Of a stretch of 42,787 nt of DNA, positions 8,551 through 16,458 are shown piece after piece. Under the pieces are notes generated by a model that was not told where the DNA came from, searched no databases, and saw only the letters and a list, made by a program, of their open reading frames with translations. The position numbers and the translations under genes are program-made. Source of the DNA: Armatimonadota bacterium (GTDB taxonomy: Bacteria; Armatimonadota; Fimbriimonadia; Fimbriimonadales; ATM1). Position 1 is the first letter of the stretch. Every line of letters starts with the position of its first letter. The stretch lies in assembly GCA_003577165.1 (NCBI GenBank), contig QEUM01000019.1, positions 1-42,787 on the forward strand. The letters run 5' to 3'.

Positions 8551-9456
8551 CTATGCGCCCTTCTTCACCGCCTCCTTGAGTTCGTTCTGGTTCGCGTTCA
8601 GTTTCTTCAGTTGCTCCCTCAGCCGGTTCCTCGCCTCGGGTGAGGGCTCGTCGGATTTCGAAGAGGTCACGACCCGCTGCTCCCTTTCCTCTGAAGAGGC
8701 AAGAAGCGCCACCGGATCTGGCTCTTCTGCGGCCATCTTCGGGGTCACGCCGAACGTCGGCCCATAAAGGCTGACTTTCGGCGACGAGTGCGCGCTCAGC
8801 GCGCCGGCGGACTCAGGCGCAGCTGTGCGGCCGCCGCCAAGCGCGGCTCCTCCCGACCCTGCTCCAGGATCCGGCGAGAGCGTGCCTCCAGCCAGCCGAG
8901 TGTCCGCCTCGGTCGCCCGCGGCCTCAGGGAGCGCCGTGCGCCCTTCGTCTCGCCGGCTGGGTTGGCTTGAGCCACAAGCTGTTCGCTGCCGGCCCGGCC
9001 GGAAGCCTCGGGCACCACGGAGACTCGCCCCGGGTCTGTGGGCGAAGCGGCAGAAGCGTCCACGATCCGGGCGCCTGGGACATAGGGCTCGACGTCGCTC
9101 GGCCGCAGCAGGAATACGGCGAGACCGGCCGCGGCTGCCGGCACGGCGATACGAAGCGCCGCGGGCAGCGTCAGACGAATTCGTCTGCGGGTCGTCGCGT
9201 CGAGGATCGCCCCCTCGAGCCAGGAAGGCGCCTCAAACCTTTGGGCCTGCGCCAGGATCGCGCTCCCCCCACGTAGGTCCGCGAGCAGCCTCCGACCCTC
9301 CGCGCTCTGCGCGATGTAAGCCTCAACCAAGCGCCTCTCTTTCGGGGTCGCTTCGCCGTCAGCGTAGGCCGAGATCAACTCGAACATCTCCTCGTCCAGG
9401 TTCTCCCCAGCCGTGACCAGTTCGAGTTCGTCCCAAATGTCGTGGTTTTCGTGCAT
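8551..9456 (-). CDS. Anti-sigma-factor-like membrane protein without zinc ligands
   Basis: A 301-residue protein laid out like a membrane anti-sigma factor. The N-terminal cytoplasmic part contains FELISAYADGEATPKERRLV and LLADLRGGSAIL, the helical pattern of anti-sigma domains. One membrane span follows near residues 100-118 (ALRIAVPAAAAGLAVFLL). The remainder is a long extracytoplasmic region, low-complexity in Pro/Gly/Ala/Ser, ending in a charged helix (RNRLREQLKKLNANQNELKE) that may be a coiled coil. The His-x3-Cys-x2-Cys motif of zinc-binding anti-sigma domains is absent; the protein has no cysteine. GGAGCGG precedes the ATG. It is the first gene of the unit with the barrel (31 bp gap), and no sigma factor is adjacent. 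It could instead be an envelope scaffold protein. Confidence 0.6.
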   Translation of the reverse strand: MHENHDIWDELELVTAGENLDEEMFELISAYADGEATPKERRLVEAYIAQSAEGRRLLADLRGGSAILAQAQRFEAPSWLEGAILDATTRRRIRLTLPAALRIAVPAAAAGLAVFLLRPSDVEPYVPGARIVDASAASPTDPGRVSVVPEASGRAGSEQLVAQANPAGETKGARRSLRPRATEADTRLAGGTLSPDPGAGSGGAALGGGRTAAPESAGALSAHSSPKVSLYGPTFGVTPKMAAEEPDPVALLASSEEREQRVVTSSKSDEPSPEARNRLREQLKKLNANQNELKEAVKKGA

Positions 9457-9573
9457 GTCCGCTCCGAGTCGCTTCTTGATCCGACCCGTTCAGTTAGACC
9501 CCCCAGACTCCGCTGCGTGTCGGCGTGGGGGGGCGGTTTCCTCCCTATTTCTCGGTCGTTTAGGGTATCCTTT

Positions 9574-9700
9574 GACCGTCTCCGCAGACAGTCGGCGTCC
9601 CAAACCGGGACTTAATCCGCGAGGGCCGACCGAGGGGCAGCGAACTAGGCCTGACAAGTTTTGTTTGGGCCCCGCAGCCTGTGCGGGGCCTAAATCATTT
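9574..9700 (+). promoter_or_regulatory. Ribosomal protein L10 autoregulatory leader with attenuator hairpin
   Basis: The 5' leader of rplJ shows the hallmarks of the L10 leader RNA, to which the L10(L12)4 complex binds to repress its own operon. AGACAG (9586-9591) opens the kink-turn region. GTCGGC (9591-9596) pairs with GCCGAC (9625-9630). Inside, GTCCC (9597-9601) pairs with GGGAC (9607-9611), followed by TTAAT (9612-9616). CGAGG (9631-9635) completes the conserved CCGAGG element. Downstream, GGCCCCGCA (9668-9676) and TGCGGGGCC (9682-9690) make a 9-bp hairpin followed by TAAATCATTT, probably an attenuating terminator. A weak TATCCT at 9566 is the only -10-like element I see just upstream. 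Confidence 0.8.
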
Positions 9701-9715
9701 GGAAGGAATCGAATC

Positions 9716-10381
9716 GTGCCCACTCCAGCAAAAAGTGCATTAATCGATCGAGCCACTGAGTGGTACGGTAAATCGGTTGGCGTCATCTTTACGGACTACC
9801 GCGGGCTCTCCGTGCGCGACATGCAGGAGCTCCGAAAGTCGCTCCGCCAAGCAGGCGCAGAGTACCGGGTCGTAAAGAACACGCTGTTCCGGATCGCGGT
9901 CGGCGACGACATCGCGAAGTTCCCCGCCGAGTTCCACAACGGAACCACGGCAACCGCCTTCATCTTCCAAGAGGAAACCGCTTGCGCGAAGGCCCTAACT
10001 GATTTCAAGAAGACACATCCGACCTTTTCCATCAAGGGCGGATTCGTCCAAGGTCGAGCCCTCTCGGCCGCCGAAGTCGAGGCCTTCGCCAAACTCCCTG
10101 GGAAGAAAGAACTCCTCGCGCAAATCGTGGGAGTGATGGCTGCGCCGATCTCCAATGTCGTAGGCATCATGAACGAGTTGCTCGCTGCGCCGATTCGACT
10201 CGTCGCTGCGATCGAGGAAAAGGGCGGGGGGGCGCCGTCGACGGCAACAGCACAAGCGCCCGAACCCGCTCCCGTCGAAGCGGCCGCCGAGGCCGCGCCC
10301 GAACCGGAGCAGGAAGCACAAGCAACCGAAACCGAACCCGAAGCGACCACAGCAGAGGAATCTGCAACCGAATCTGAATAA
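9716..10381 (+). CDS. rplJ: 50S ribosomal protein L10
   Basis: L10, the stalk base protein that anchors L7/L12 dimers to the large subunit. The GTG start at 9716 is preceded by GGAAGGAA at 9701-9708 and gives 221 residues beginning [20 protein letters not shown]. Conserved parts are [58 protein letters not shown] and the C-terminal L12-binding helix [20 protein letters not shown]. It carries an unusual acidic, Ala/Glu/Pro-rich tail of about 45 residues (from about 175 on) beyond the normal end; most bacterial L10 proteins are about 165-175 residues. It is followed by rplL after 11 bp. The reading frame is open upstream to 9413, but that part covers the leader RNA and is not L10-like. Confidence 0.97.
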   Translation: MPTPAKSALIDRATEWYGKSVGVIFTDYRGLSVRDMQELRKSLRQAGAEYRVVKNTLFRIAVGDDIAKFPAEFHNGTTATAFIFQEETACAKALTDFKKTHPTFSIKGGFVQGRALSAAEVEAFAKLPGKKELLAQIVGVMAAPISNVVGIMNELLAAPIRLVAAIEEKGGGAPSTATAQAPEPAPVEAAAEAAPEPEQEAQATETEPEATTAEESATESE

Positions 10382-10392
10382 GGAGTCAAGTC

Positions 10393-10782
10393 ATGCCTAG
10401 TGCAATTGAGGAAATCGTAGACAAAATCGCAAATCTCACCGTTCTCGAACTCAGCGAACTCAAGAAGTTGATGGAAGAGCGCTTCGACGTCACGGCTGCC
10501 GCCGCTATGCCGGTCGGCATGCCCATGATGATGCCCGCGGGCGGCGGAGACGCCGCTGCGGCGGAAGAGAAGACCAGTTTCGACGTGATCCTGTCCGAAG
10601 TCGGCGGCGCGAAACTGCAGGTCATCAAAGTCGTTCGCGAAGTCACCGGCCTCGGCCTGAAAGAAGCCAAGGACCTGGTGGACGCGGCGCCTGGCAAGAT
10701 CAAAGAGGGCGTGACGAAGGACGAAGCGGAGAAGATCAAGGCTACCGTCGAGGAAGCGGGCGGAAAAGTCGAGATCAAGTAA
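10393..10782 (+). CDS. rplL: 50S ribosomal protein L7/L12
   Basis: L7/L12, the multimeric stalk protein that recruits translational GTPases. The 129 residues have the usual layout: an N-terminal dimerisation/L10-binding domain ([20 protein letters not shown]), an Ala/Met/Gly-rich hinge (about residues 36-58), and the globular C-terminal domain starting [13 protein letters not shown] with [20 protein letters not shown] and ending GGKVEIK. AAGGAG at 10380-10385 precedes the ATG. It is cotranscribed with rplJ. In most bacteria rpoB follows; here a terminator and a converging recombinase gene follow instead. Confidence 0.98.
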   Translation: MPSAIEEIVDKIANLTVLELSELKKLMEERFDVTAAAAMPVGMPMMMPAGGGDAAAAEEKTSFDVILSEVGGAKLQVIKVVREVTGLGLKEAKDLVDAAPGKIKEGVTKDEAEKIKATVEEAGGKVEIK

Positions 10783-10809
10783 CCAGAAAATTAGAGAGCG
10801 CCCAGCACG

Positions 10810-10837
10810 AAGGGCGGGGCGGATTCGCCTCGCCCTT
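10810..10837. terminator. Terminator after rplL
   Basis: A 12-bp stem (AAGGGCGGGGCG with CGCCTCGCCCTT, one G-T wobble) around the loop GATT, followed on the plus strand by AGTTCTTCTT. It lies 28 bp after rplL. The stop codon of the converging recombinase gene (10836-10838) overlaps its end. Confidence 0.85.
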
Positions 10838-11756
10838 AGTTCTTCTTAGCGCGGGGGTGAGCCGAAGCATATTTCTCCCGCAGCGTCCCGAGGTCGAGCA
10901 TCGTGTACACCTCAGTCGTCGCGATCGACTCGTGCCCAAGCAGTTCCTGCACGCTTCTCAGGTCCGCGCCCGCCTGCACGAGATGCACCGCATACGAGTG
11001 GCGAAGCGTGTGAGGACCGATTTCTGTGTCGATTCCAGCGGCCGCGGCGTAAGCCCTTAGAATCTTGAACACGCCGCTCCTCGACATCCCCGTTCCACGG
11101 AAGTTCAGAAACACGACGCTCGTCGGGCGCTTTCCAATGAGCTTCGGCCTCGATTTCTCCAGGTAGTCGCGTAACACATCGTGAGTCACGGCAGGAATCG
11201 GCACGATCCTCGTCTTGCCTCTCTTTCCGAACACGCGAAGAACCGACTCCTGCACGGAGTAGTCCTCCAACTTCAGGCGGCACAACTCGCTCACCCGAAG
11301 CCCGGTACCGTAGAGCACCTCCATCATCGCCCGATCTCGCAAGCCGATAGACGTCGCGGTGTCAGTCGTCGCCAGCAGCCGCTCGACTTCGTCTCGTGTG
11401 AGGGCCTTCGGCAACAGTTTCGGACGCCTCCCCCCCGCCGTCACAGGCAGCGTCGCCTCGGAGATCTCACCGTTGCGCGCGAGGTACTTCAAGAATGAGC
11501 GCAGGCTGGACATCTTGCGGGAGATCGTTCTGCCAGAGAGCATCCGCTTCGCCAGACTCGCACGATACGACGAGGACACCTCCTCAGAGAACTGCTGCCA
11601 ACTCTTCTTGCCGACACGCTCCAAGTGCAGCGCGGCGTCCCTTAGGTCCCGCCGATACGCCTCCATCGTGTGAGCGCTCGCGCCTCGCTCCCCGCTAAGC
11701 GAATCGAGAAACCACTCGATCGCCTCGGTCAGTTCCCCTTCTTCTGAAACACGCAT
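10836..11756 (-). CDS. Tyrosine recombinase, XerC/XerD type
   Basis: Site-specific tyrosine recombinase of XerC/XerD size (306 residues from the ATG at 11756), which normally resolves chromosome dimers at dif. The N-terminal SAM-like DNA-binding domain (about 8-100) includes GERGASAHTMEAYRRDLRD and SGRTISRKMSSLRSFLKYL. The catalytic domain has the full set: Arg154 (GTGLRVSEL), Lys178 (GKRGK), His249 and Arg252 (HTLRHSYAVHL), His275 (LLGHESIATT) and Tyr284 (EVYT). The ATG was chosen because sequence similarity begins there; a TTG at 11834 would add 26 unrelated residues. The start lies 28 bp inside the end of the upstream GT39-like gene, so the two are probably translationally coupled. Whether it is XerC or XerD cannot be decided here. 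Confidence 0.92.
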   Translation of the reverse strand: MRVSEEGELTEAIEWFLDSLSGERGASAHTMEAYRRDLRDAALHLERVGKKSWQQFSEEVSSSYRASLAKRMLSGRTISRKMSSLRSFLKYLARNGEISEATLPVTAGGRRPKLLPKALTRDEVERLLATTDTATSIGLRDRAMMEVLYGTGLRVSELCRLKLEDYSVQESVLRVFGKRGKTRIVPIPAVTHDVLRDYLEKSRPKLIGKRPTSVVFLNFRGTGMSRSGVFKILRAYAAAAGIDTEIGPHTLRHSYAVHLVQAGADLRSVQELLGHESIATTEVYTMLDLGTLREKYASAHPRAKKN

Positions 11757-13477
11757 AACGTGGGCCGAATGTACATCAGGTCGTGAGGAGATGTCGGATA
11801 CCTCGATGAGAACGCAAATCGAACCCGGCTCCAATCCCGCTCAACCCCCCCCTCGATGGGTCCTTCCGGACGCGTCGTCGGCGTGTCCGCCCAGAAGATG
11901 GTCGTCAGATCGTATCGCTTCAGCAGTTCTGGCATGAATCGCATGTAACCGGGATCGCGTACCCGATCGTGATCTAGGAACTCGAAACTGCTGATCACGA
12001 TGTAGTCCGGCGCGAGATCGAGAAGCTCGAGGTTGTAGTCGGAACGAGCCTGTCCCACTTCGCCGACCCGAATCAGCCGCTCGCTCGCCGCACGCATCGC
12101 GGCAAGCCGCGCATCCGCGCCCACGAGGCCCGTCGAGGGATAGAAGAAGAGATTCGTTCCCGGAAACACTGTCGGACTGTAAAACCACGGATCTGAGACG
12201 AATCCCAGCGATGCGCCCGAGCGAACTCGCTCAAGAAGCCACTTCCCGGCCTGCTCCCGCGGGTCCTGATCCGCCATCAGCATCGTAAGACCCACCGCAC
12301 CGGTGGGCGACGTCATCGAAATCCCGGCGATGAGCACGAGGAGGGCGTTCGCAATCCTCCACAGAGTTCCGCGCCGATGCAGTTCTTCGACGATGACACC
12401 GACTCCTAAAGCAAGACATGGCAAAAGCGGAAAGACGTAGCGCATGAACTTCACTTCTGCGCGCCCGATGGCGATGTAGTAAGCCACCGCGAACAGAGCG
12501 ACGGGTATAAGCCATGCAGACTTCTTTACCCCCCCCATCGCCAAGCCGCCAACCGAAGCGAGCAGCGCCACGCCGCCGTACGCTGCGACCAGGTTGCCGA
12601 TGTGGTACAGAAATCCGCTCGGTGTGTTCTCGAACACGAGGCCATGCCCTGTGGCTGTATGCGACAGTTCGTAACTAAAGTCTTTCCAGAACTTCGCCGA
12701 GTCGATCAGAACACCGGGCGTCGCGATGAAGAAGGCCACGGCTGCCGCAGCTGTACCGGCCCAGAACCTCTTCCAAAACTGGCCTTTGTCCGCGATGTAC
12801 AGAGCAGACCAAAGCGAGAGTAGCAGAAGCACTCCCGTGTACTTCGTCCCCGCCGCGAGTCCGCAACATGCGCCCGCTGCGATCACCAAGCGCAAAGGCG
12901 AGTTCTCCGACCGCACGATGCGCAGCACAAGCCAGAGCGCAATCGCCACCAGCAGCGTCACGAATACGTCGGTCGTCTGGAACCGCGCGTGCACCACGAA
13001 CCCGGGTCCGATGGACAGCAAAAACGCCGCTGCGACCGCGCCAGCCAGTCCCACGATCTCCAACGCAGCCAAGAACAAAAACGCGCACGCAAGCGATCCT
13101 GCGGCGGCTGATAGAACCCGTCCCGTGAGAACGACGCCTCGCTCCTCTTCCCACAGTTTGCCTTCGGTTGCTTTTGGAATCCACCCATAGGTTCTCCCCG
13201 CGTCACAGAGGAGTTTCTGAACGGTCGTGTACAGGCTTCCGTAGTTGTAAAAACCTGGCTTGAAGTAGGGCGCGGCTTCGGCCGCCGCGAGAATCGGCTC
13301 ATCGGGGTGCAGCGAATTGTGGTGCGACTCATTCGGAAGCCCCCATCCGATGCCGCCCAGACGCAGCAGCATCGCAGCAAGCGCTATGAGAATGAAAACA
13401 GACGCGACAACGCGCCGCGACGGTCGAGAGAGGAGAACGTCAGACGACTCCTGCGGGCTCTGCTGCTCGCTCGACAC
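11729..13477 (-). CDS. GT39-like membrane glycosyltransferase (PMT/ArnT type)
   Basis: A polytopic membrane protein of 582 residues resembling the dolichyl/undecaprenyl-phosphate sugar transferases of the PMT/ArnT (GT-C) superfamily. After the first membrane helix (ASVFILIALAAMLLRLGGIG) comes the first external loop with SLHPDEPILAAAE, where the conserved Asp-Glu pair is the likely catalytic site. About ten further hydrophobic helices follow to near residue 390, including GFVVHARFQTTDVFVTLLVA and AAGACCGLAAGTKYTGVLLL, as usual for the family. The last 190 residues are a soluble extracytoplasmic domain. GTG start at 13477; it overlaps the upstream HD-GYP-like gene by 38 bp and the downstream recombinase gene by 28 bp. 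A run of eight C lies near the 3' end (11845-11852). Acceptor unknown. Confidence 0.82.
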   Translation of the reverse strand: MSSEQQSPQESSDVLLSRPSRRVVASVFILIALAAMLLRLGGIGWGLPNESHHNSLHPDEPILAAAEAAPYFKPGFYNYGSLYTTVQKLLCDAGRTYGWIPKATEGKLWEEERGVVLTGRVLSAAAGSLACAFLFLAALEIVGLAGAVAAAFLLSIGPGFVVHARFQTTDVFVTLLVAIALWLVLRIVRSENSPLRLVIAAGACCGLAAGTKYTGVLLLLSLWSALYIADKGQFWKRFWAGTAAAAVAFFIATPGVLIDSAKFWKDFSYELSHTATGHGLVFENTPSGFLYHIGNLVAAYGGVALLASVGGLAMGGVKKSAWLIPVALFAVAYYIAIGRAEVKFMRYVFPLLPCLALGVGVIVEELHRRGTLWRIANALLVLIAGISMTSPTGAVGLTMLMADQDPREQAGKWLLERVRSGASLGFVSDPWFYSPTVFPGTNLFFYPSTGLVGADARLAAMRAASERLIRVGEVGQARSDYNLELLDLAPDYIVISSFEFLDHDRVRDPGYMRFMPELLKRYDLTTIFWADTPTTRPEGPIEGGVERDWSRVRFAFSSRYPTSPHDLMYIRPTLCVFQKKGN

Positions 13478-14117
13478 CCGTCAATTTTAGCACTCGAAGC
13501 AGAGCGTCGACGACCATGGGACAGAAAACGCTCCCGGACCCCTGGCGTAGGACTCGCCTCGCTTCGGATTCACCATACTGTCTCCGCGCCGAAACGTACG
13601 TTTGCACGGCGAACAAAATGCGCGACTCGATCGGTATGTCGTTTCCTGCCGGAAGAAATCGCGATCCGACTCCATCGAATCGAGCACGCTGGCAACTGAC
13701 GATCGGAACCAGGTCCGAAAACTCCGGGATGAACGACAGCATGGTGCAGCCCACGGTCGGATGCCCCTCAAATGCCTCATTCTGTTCGTCCGTCCACTCA
13801 TGCTTCGATGAAGATCGAAGCGTCCGATAGGGCACTCCCACCAGTCCGATTTGAGCGACGTGAGCGGCCCGCTCGATCGACCTTCTCGTTGCGGATGGAA
13901 GGTCCAGCATGTCCGCGACCTCGAGACAGAAGTGTACGATGCTCCTCGTCTCCCCAAACTGACCCGTCCTCACTTCGATGGAACGGGAAATGGAATTCAA
14001 AATCCCTTGCTGCGTCAGTCGAGATCTTGCCGGCACCCAACTCCAAACGAACCACGCGAGCACGCTCGTCCCCGCGGTCAAAACGAGCACGGTCCCAAAT
14101 AGCAGCCAGTCCATCAT
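13440..14117 (-). CDS. Degenerate HD-GYP-like membrane protein
   Basis: A 225-residue protein with one N-terminal membrane helix (LLFGTVLVLTAGTSVLAWFV) and a domain that lines up with HD-GYP phosphodiesterases but lacks their catalytic residues. Residues 84-96 (AAHVAQIGLVGVP) match AAILHDLGKVGVD of the upstream neighbour, with the HD pair replaced by Ala-Gln and the Lys by Leu. Residues 139-177 match its HHHERVDGNGYP to DAYDA region: the histidines are lost, Tyr-Pro of GYP is replaced, yet IPIESRI is identical. The fold is thus likely kept while metal binding and cyclic-di-GMP hydrolysis are not. It overlaps the intact gene by 4 bp (ATGA), so the two are translated together. A role as a regulatory pseudoenzyme is inference. 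Confidence 0.75.
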   Translation of the reverse strand: MMDWLLFGTVLVLTAGTSVLAWFVWSWVPARSRLTQQGILNSISRSIEVRTGQFGETRSIVHFCLEVADMLDLPSATRRSIERAAHVAQIGLVGVPYRTLRSSSKHEWTDEQNEAFEGHPTVGCTMLSFIPEFSDLVPIVSCQRARFDGVGSRFLPAGNDIPIESRILFAVQTYVSARRQYGESEARRVLRQGSGSVFCPMVVDALLRVLKLTGVERAAEPAGVV

Positions 14118-15388
14118 GCCGCTCCGTTCATCGTCATCATCTGCCGAAACTCCTCCACGACTCTCGCATCGAACTGAGTCCCTGAACAGGCCCGCAGTTC
14201 TGCCATCGCTTCCACATGGGTGAGCCTCTCTCGATACGGTCGTGCCTCTTCCGGCCCCTCCCCCCCCACCATCGCGTCATACGCGTCCACCACGGCGATG
14301 ATCCGACTTTCGATCGGGATCTCCGTGCCGACCAGACCGCTCGGGTAACCGTTGCCATCCACCCGCTCGTGGTGGTGCCGAATCCAATCCGCAACAACCG
14401 AGAGCGGCCCCGCAGCAGCGAGAACATACGCGCCGATCTCGGAGTGCTTCCGCACCTGCATCGTCTCACTCTCGTTCAAAGGCCCCGGCCGATCGAGCAG
14501 CGCCTCGTCCACGCCGACCTTCCCGAGGTCATGCAGGATGGCGGCGCTTCGCACCAGTTTCGCCCTCTCAGGAGAGAGACCCATTCGGAGCGCAATCCGA
14601 TACCCATATTCCGCAACACGGTGGATGTGACCGTGCGTGTACGGATGTGCCCTTTGAAGCAGCCTCGAAAGGACCGAGATGGTTTCCAACTCCCGTCTCT
14701 CCTGTCTCCGAAGCATCAACGCCAAGCCGAACGCAAGGCCCGCCGGCACGATCGAAAGGAGGAGCGGCCACATCACGCCCTTGGATGCGACGAGGCTCAG
14801 CGGCACCGCTGCGCCTGCCGAAACAGCGAGAAGCAGATAGCCCGCCAAGCGCGAACCCGGCAACATCCATCCGCTCACCATGTCTATCGCGCGGCCCTTC
14901 GAAAACAGCCCCAACATGGCGTGCAGCCCGGAGTAACTGAGGGCGAATGCGATCACCGACGCCTCGACAGGAGCACCACTGAAGATCTGTCGAGCGGCCC
15001 AGCCGACCGACGCCGCGACAAAGGTGCAAACCGTAGGCAGTGAAGCTTCTCCAACGTGCCGTAGGATGGAGATCCTCCTCCCACAGAAAACGTGGTACGC
15101 GATGCTCGCGACGAGGCAAGCGCAAAACGCGCCGAACACGGACACGAGTCCCCGACCCACCGCGTACAGGACTGTGAGCGGAACGATGGTGAAAGGCGGA
15201 ATGACTTGGGATTCGGCACGCCGAGGCGAGGCGATCTCAAACGCGACGAGAAGGGCGAAGATCCAAGCGAGAGACGCAGGAGTCGCGCTCACTTCAGGCG
15301 CGGGCAGTATTTGCGCGAGATAGATCGCTGCCAACGCCGTTAAGGCGTGTGCCAACGTCTCTCGCCGTTCCACTCTCCGGCCAGCCAT
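14114..15388 (-). CDS. Membrane-anchored HD-GYP domain protein
   Basis: Predicted cyclic-di-GMP (or cGAMP-type) phosphodiesterase. From the ATG at 15388 it has 424 residues. The N-terminal half is a hydrophobic module of about six to eight membrane helices (for example AWIFALLVAFEIA, FTIVPLTVLYAVGRGLVSVF, LLAVSAGAAVPLSLVAS). The C-terminal 180 residues are a complete HD-GYP domain: HIHRVAEYGYRIA, AAILHDLGKVGVD (HD pair), RKHSEIGAYVL, IRHHHERVDGNGYPSGL (HH and GYP) and IPIESRIIAVVDAYDAM. The layout (membrane sensor plus HD-GYP) is common. The frame extends to a TTG at 15454, but the ATG is favoured. It leads a coupled unit with the degenerate HD-GYP gene, the GT39-like gene and the recombinase. 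Confidence 0.88.
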   Translation of the reverse strand: MAGRRVERRETLAHALTALAAIYLAQILPAPEVSATPASLAWIFALLVAFEIASPRRAESQVIPPFTIVPLTVLYAVGRGLVSVFGAFCACLVASIAYHVFCGRRISILRHVGEASLPTVCTFVAASVGWAARQIFSGAPVEASVIAFALSYSGLHAMLGLFSKGRAIDMVSGWMLPGSRLAGYLLLAVSAGAAVPLSLVASKGVMWPLLLSIVPAGLAFGLALMLRRQERRELETISVLSRLLQRAHPYTHGHIHRVAEYGYRIALRMGLSPERAKLVRSAAILHDLGKVGVDEALLDRPGPLNESETMQVRKHSEIGAYVLAAAGPLSVVADWIRHHHERVDGNGYPSGLVGTEIPIESRIIAVVDAYDAMVGGEGPEEARPYRERLTHVEAMAELRACSGTQFDARVVEEFRQMMTMNGAA

Positions 15389-15421
15389 CCTCAACCTGTT
15401 ATCACTCTCACCAAACCGCGC

Positions 15422-15447
15422 GGCGCGCTTCCGCGCCGTCGCGACGG
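15422..15447. terminator. Adjacent GC-rich palindromes between the secreted-protein gene and the HD-GYP gene
   Basis: Two neighbouring inverted repeats: GGCGCG/CGCGCC with loop CTTC (15422-15437) and the 12-bp palindrome CCGTCGCGACGG (15436-15447). They share two bases, so they are mutually exclusive or stacked. They lie in the 96-bp gap on the minus strand, with no T-run after them. They could be a weak terminator or processing site separating the secreted protein from the HD-GYP unit. Confidence 0.35.
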
Positions 15448-15484
15448 CTCCCAACGTACTAGGTCTTCCCGGACCGGATGTTTC

Positions 15485-16426
15485 CTACTTGCGTACCAGT
15501 TTGCCCTGGCTCTTGAATCTCTCTTCGAACACGGGCCCGCCCGAATAATCCTTCACGGAGATGCTGGCGTTCCCTTCGCTCTTCGAGACTATCTTGTATG
15601 TCGCCAGATTGGCGGGCTCCAGATAGTAGTCGACAGTTCCGTCCATGAACAACTTGATCTCCTTGAACGGCGAGAACTCAGGCCGTTCGAAGAAGGTTGC
15701 GATGAACGGTGCGGCATCTGTATCGACTGCAATCTTCCCTTGAATCCAAACACACGTCTTGTTGTCGATGGACGCGTTGCCCTTGTAGGTGTAAAGGTAG
15801 TCGACGCGCCCCATCAGGCTCTTTCCCTTCTCGGCGCCCGACGAAATCGTCATCGGGGTGTATCCGATCGTTTCCTTCCATGTGTCGCCGACAGCAACCG
15901 GACGCAGCGGGAGCGAGGGCCCGAAATCATAGAAGTTGGCGAACGCCGCGAAACTGTGCAGTTGCTGGATCATCTGCATGATCGGATCCTGCACCTTGAC
16001 TCCGAAGCGCGACAGCACTCGAAGCGCACCACCACCGGCTGGCGGCTTCTTCGGCGTCTCGTCTTTGATCGAGAGGATCTGGTTGCGGTTCGAAAACGTG
16101 ATGAGCATGTTGGCGTTTTGGGCCATCACCGTCGTTTTCGGACCGGACTCGAAATCCTCCGCCATCCGAATCTTGAACTCCTTGCGTTTGAACCGCACGT
16201 CCGCGACCCCGTCCGGCTTCATCTTCTCGACATCAAGGGTGAATGTGTAAGTGAAGTCTACGTTGTCAGGGAAAAACGTCTCGATCGGATACTGGCGCAT
16301 TTCTGCGTCCACCCGGCTCGCGAAATCACAGGTCATCTTCTCGCCCGCGGCGAACTTGCGCGTAAGTTCAACCTTGTCGGCCTGGCCAGCCGACAATGCC
16401 ATGAGGGACGCAACGATCAGATGCAA
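15485..16426 (-). CDS. Secreted protein, unknown function
   Basis: I do not recognise a family. The 313-residue protein begins with a signal-peptide-like stretch (MHLIVASLMALSAGQA) and is otherwise beta-rich and soluble, with segments such as VDFTYTFTLDVEKMKPDG, PLRPVAVGDTWKETI and FMDGTVDYYLEPANLATYKI. The VGDTW phrase and the tail describing a decaying series of strands resemble uncharacterised periplasmic proteins in environmental diderms; that is only an impression. The start is a TTG at 16426, favoured by AGGAGG eight bases upstream. It is on the same strand as the HD-GYP unit but separated from it by GC-rich palindromes. Its 32-bp upstream gap is shared with the divergent VanZ-like gene. 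Confidence 0.7.
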   Translation of the reverse strand: MHLIVASLMALSAGQADKVELTRKFAAGEKMTCDFASRVDAEMRQYPIETFFPDNVDFTYTFTLDVEKMKPDGVADVRFKRKEFKIRMAEDFESGPKTTVMAQNANMLITFSNRNQILSIKDETPKKPPAGGGALRVLSRFGVKVQDPIMQMIQQLHSFAAFANFYDFGPSLPLRPVAVGDTWKETIGYTPMTISSGAEKGKSLMGRVDYLYTYKGNASIDNKTCVWIQGKIAVDTDAAPFIATFFERPEFSPFKEIKLFMDGTVDYYLEPANLATYKIVSKSEGNASISVKDYSGGPVFEERFKSQGKLVRK

Positions 16427-16458
16427 AACTCGGCCTCCTGTCTGCGGATTCAGCCATT

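Noticed and set aside
9543-9571. A -35/-10 promoter for rplJ
   Set aside because: TATCCT at 9566 is weak and no -35 at the right distance is seen; a promoter must exist but I cannot place it.
9413-9715. Upstream extension of the rplJ frame
   Set aside because: It crosses the L10 leader RNA and is not L10-like.
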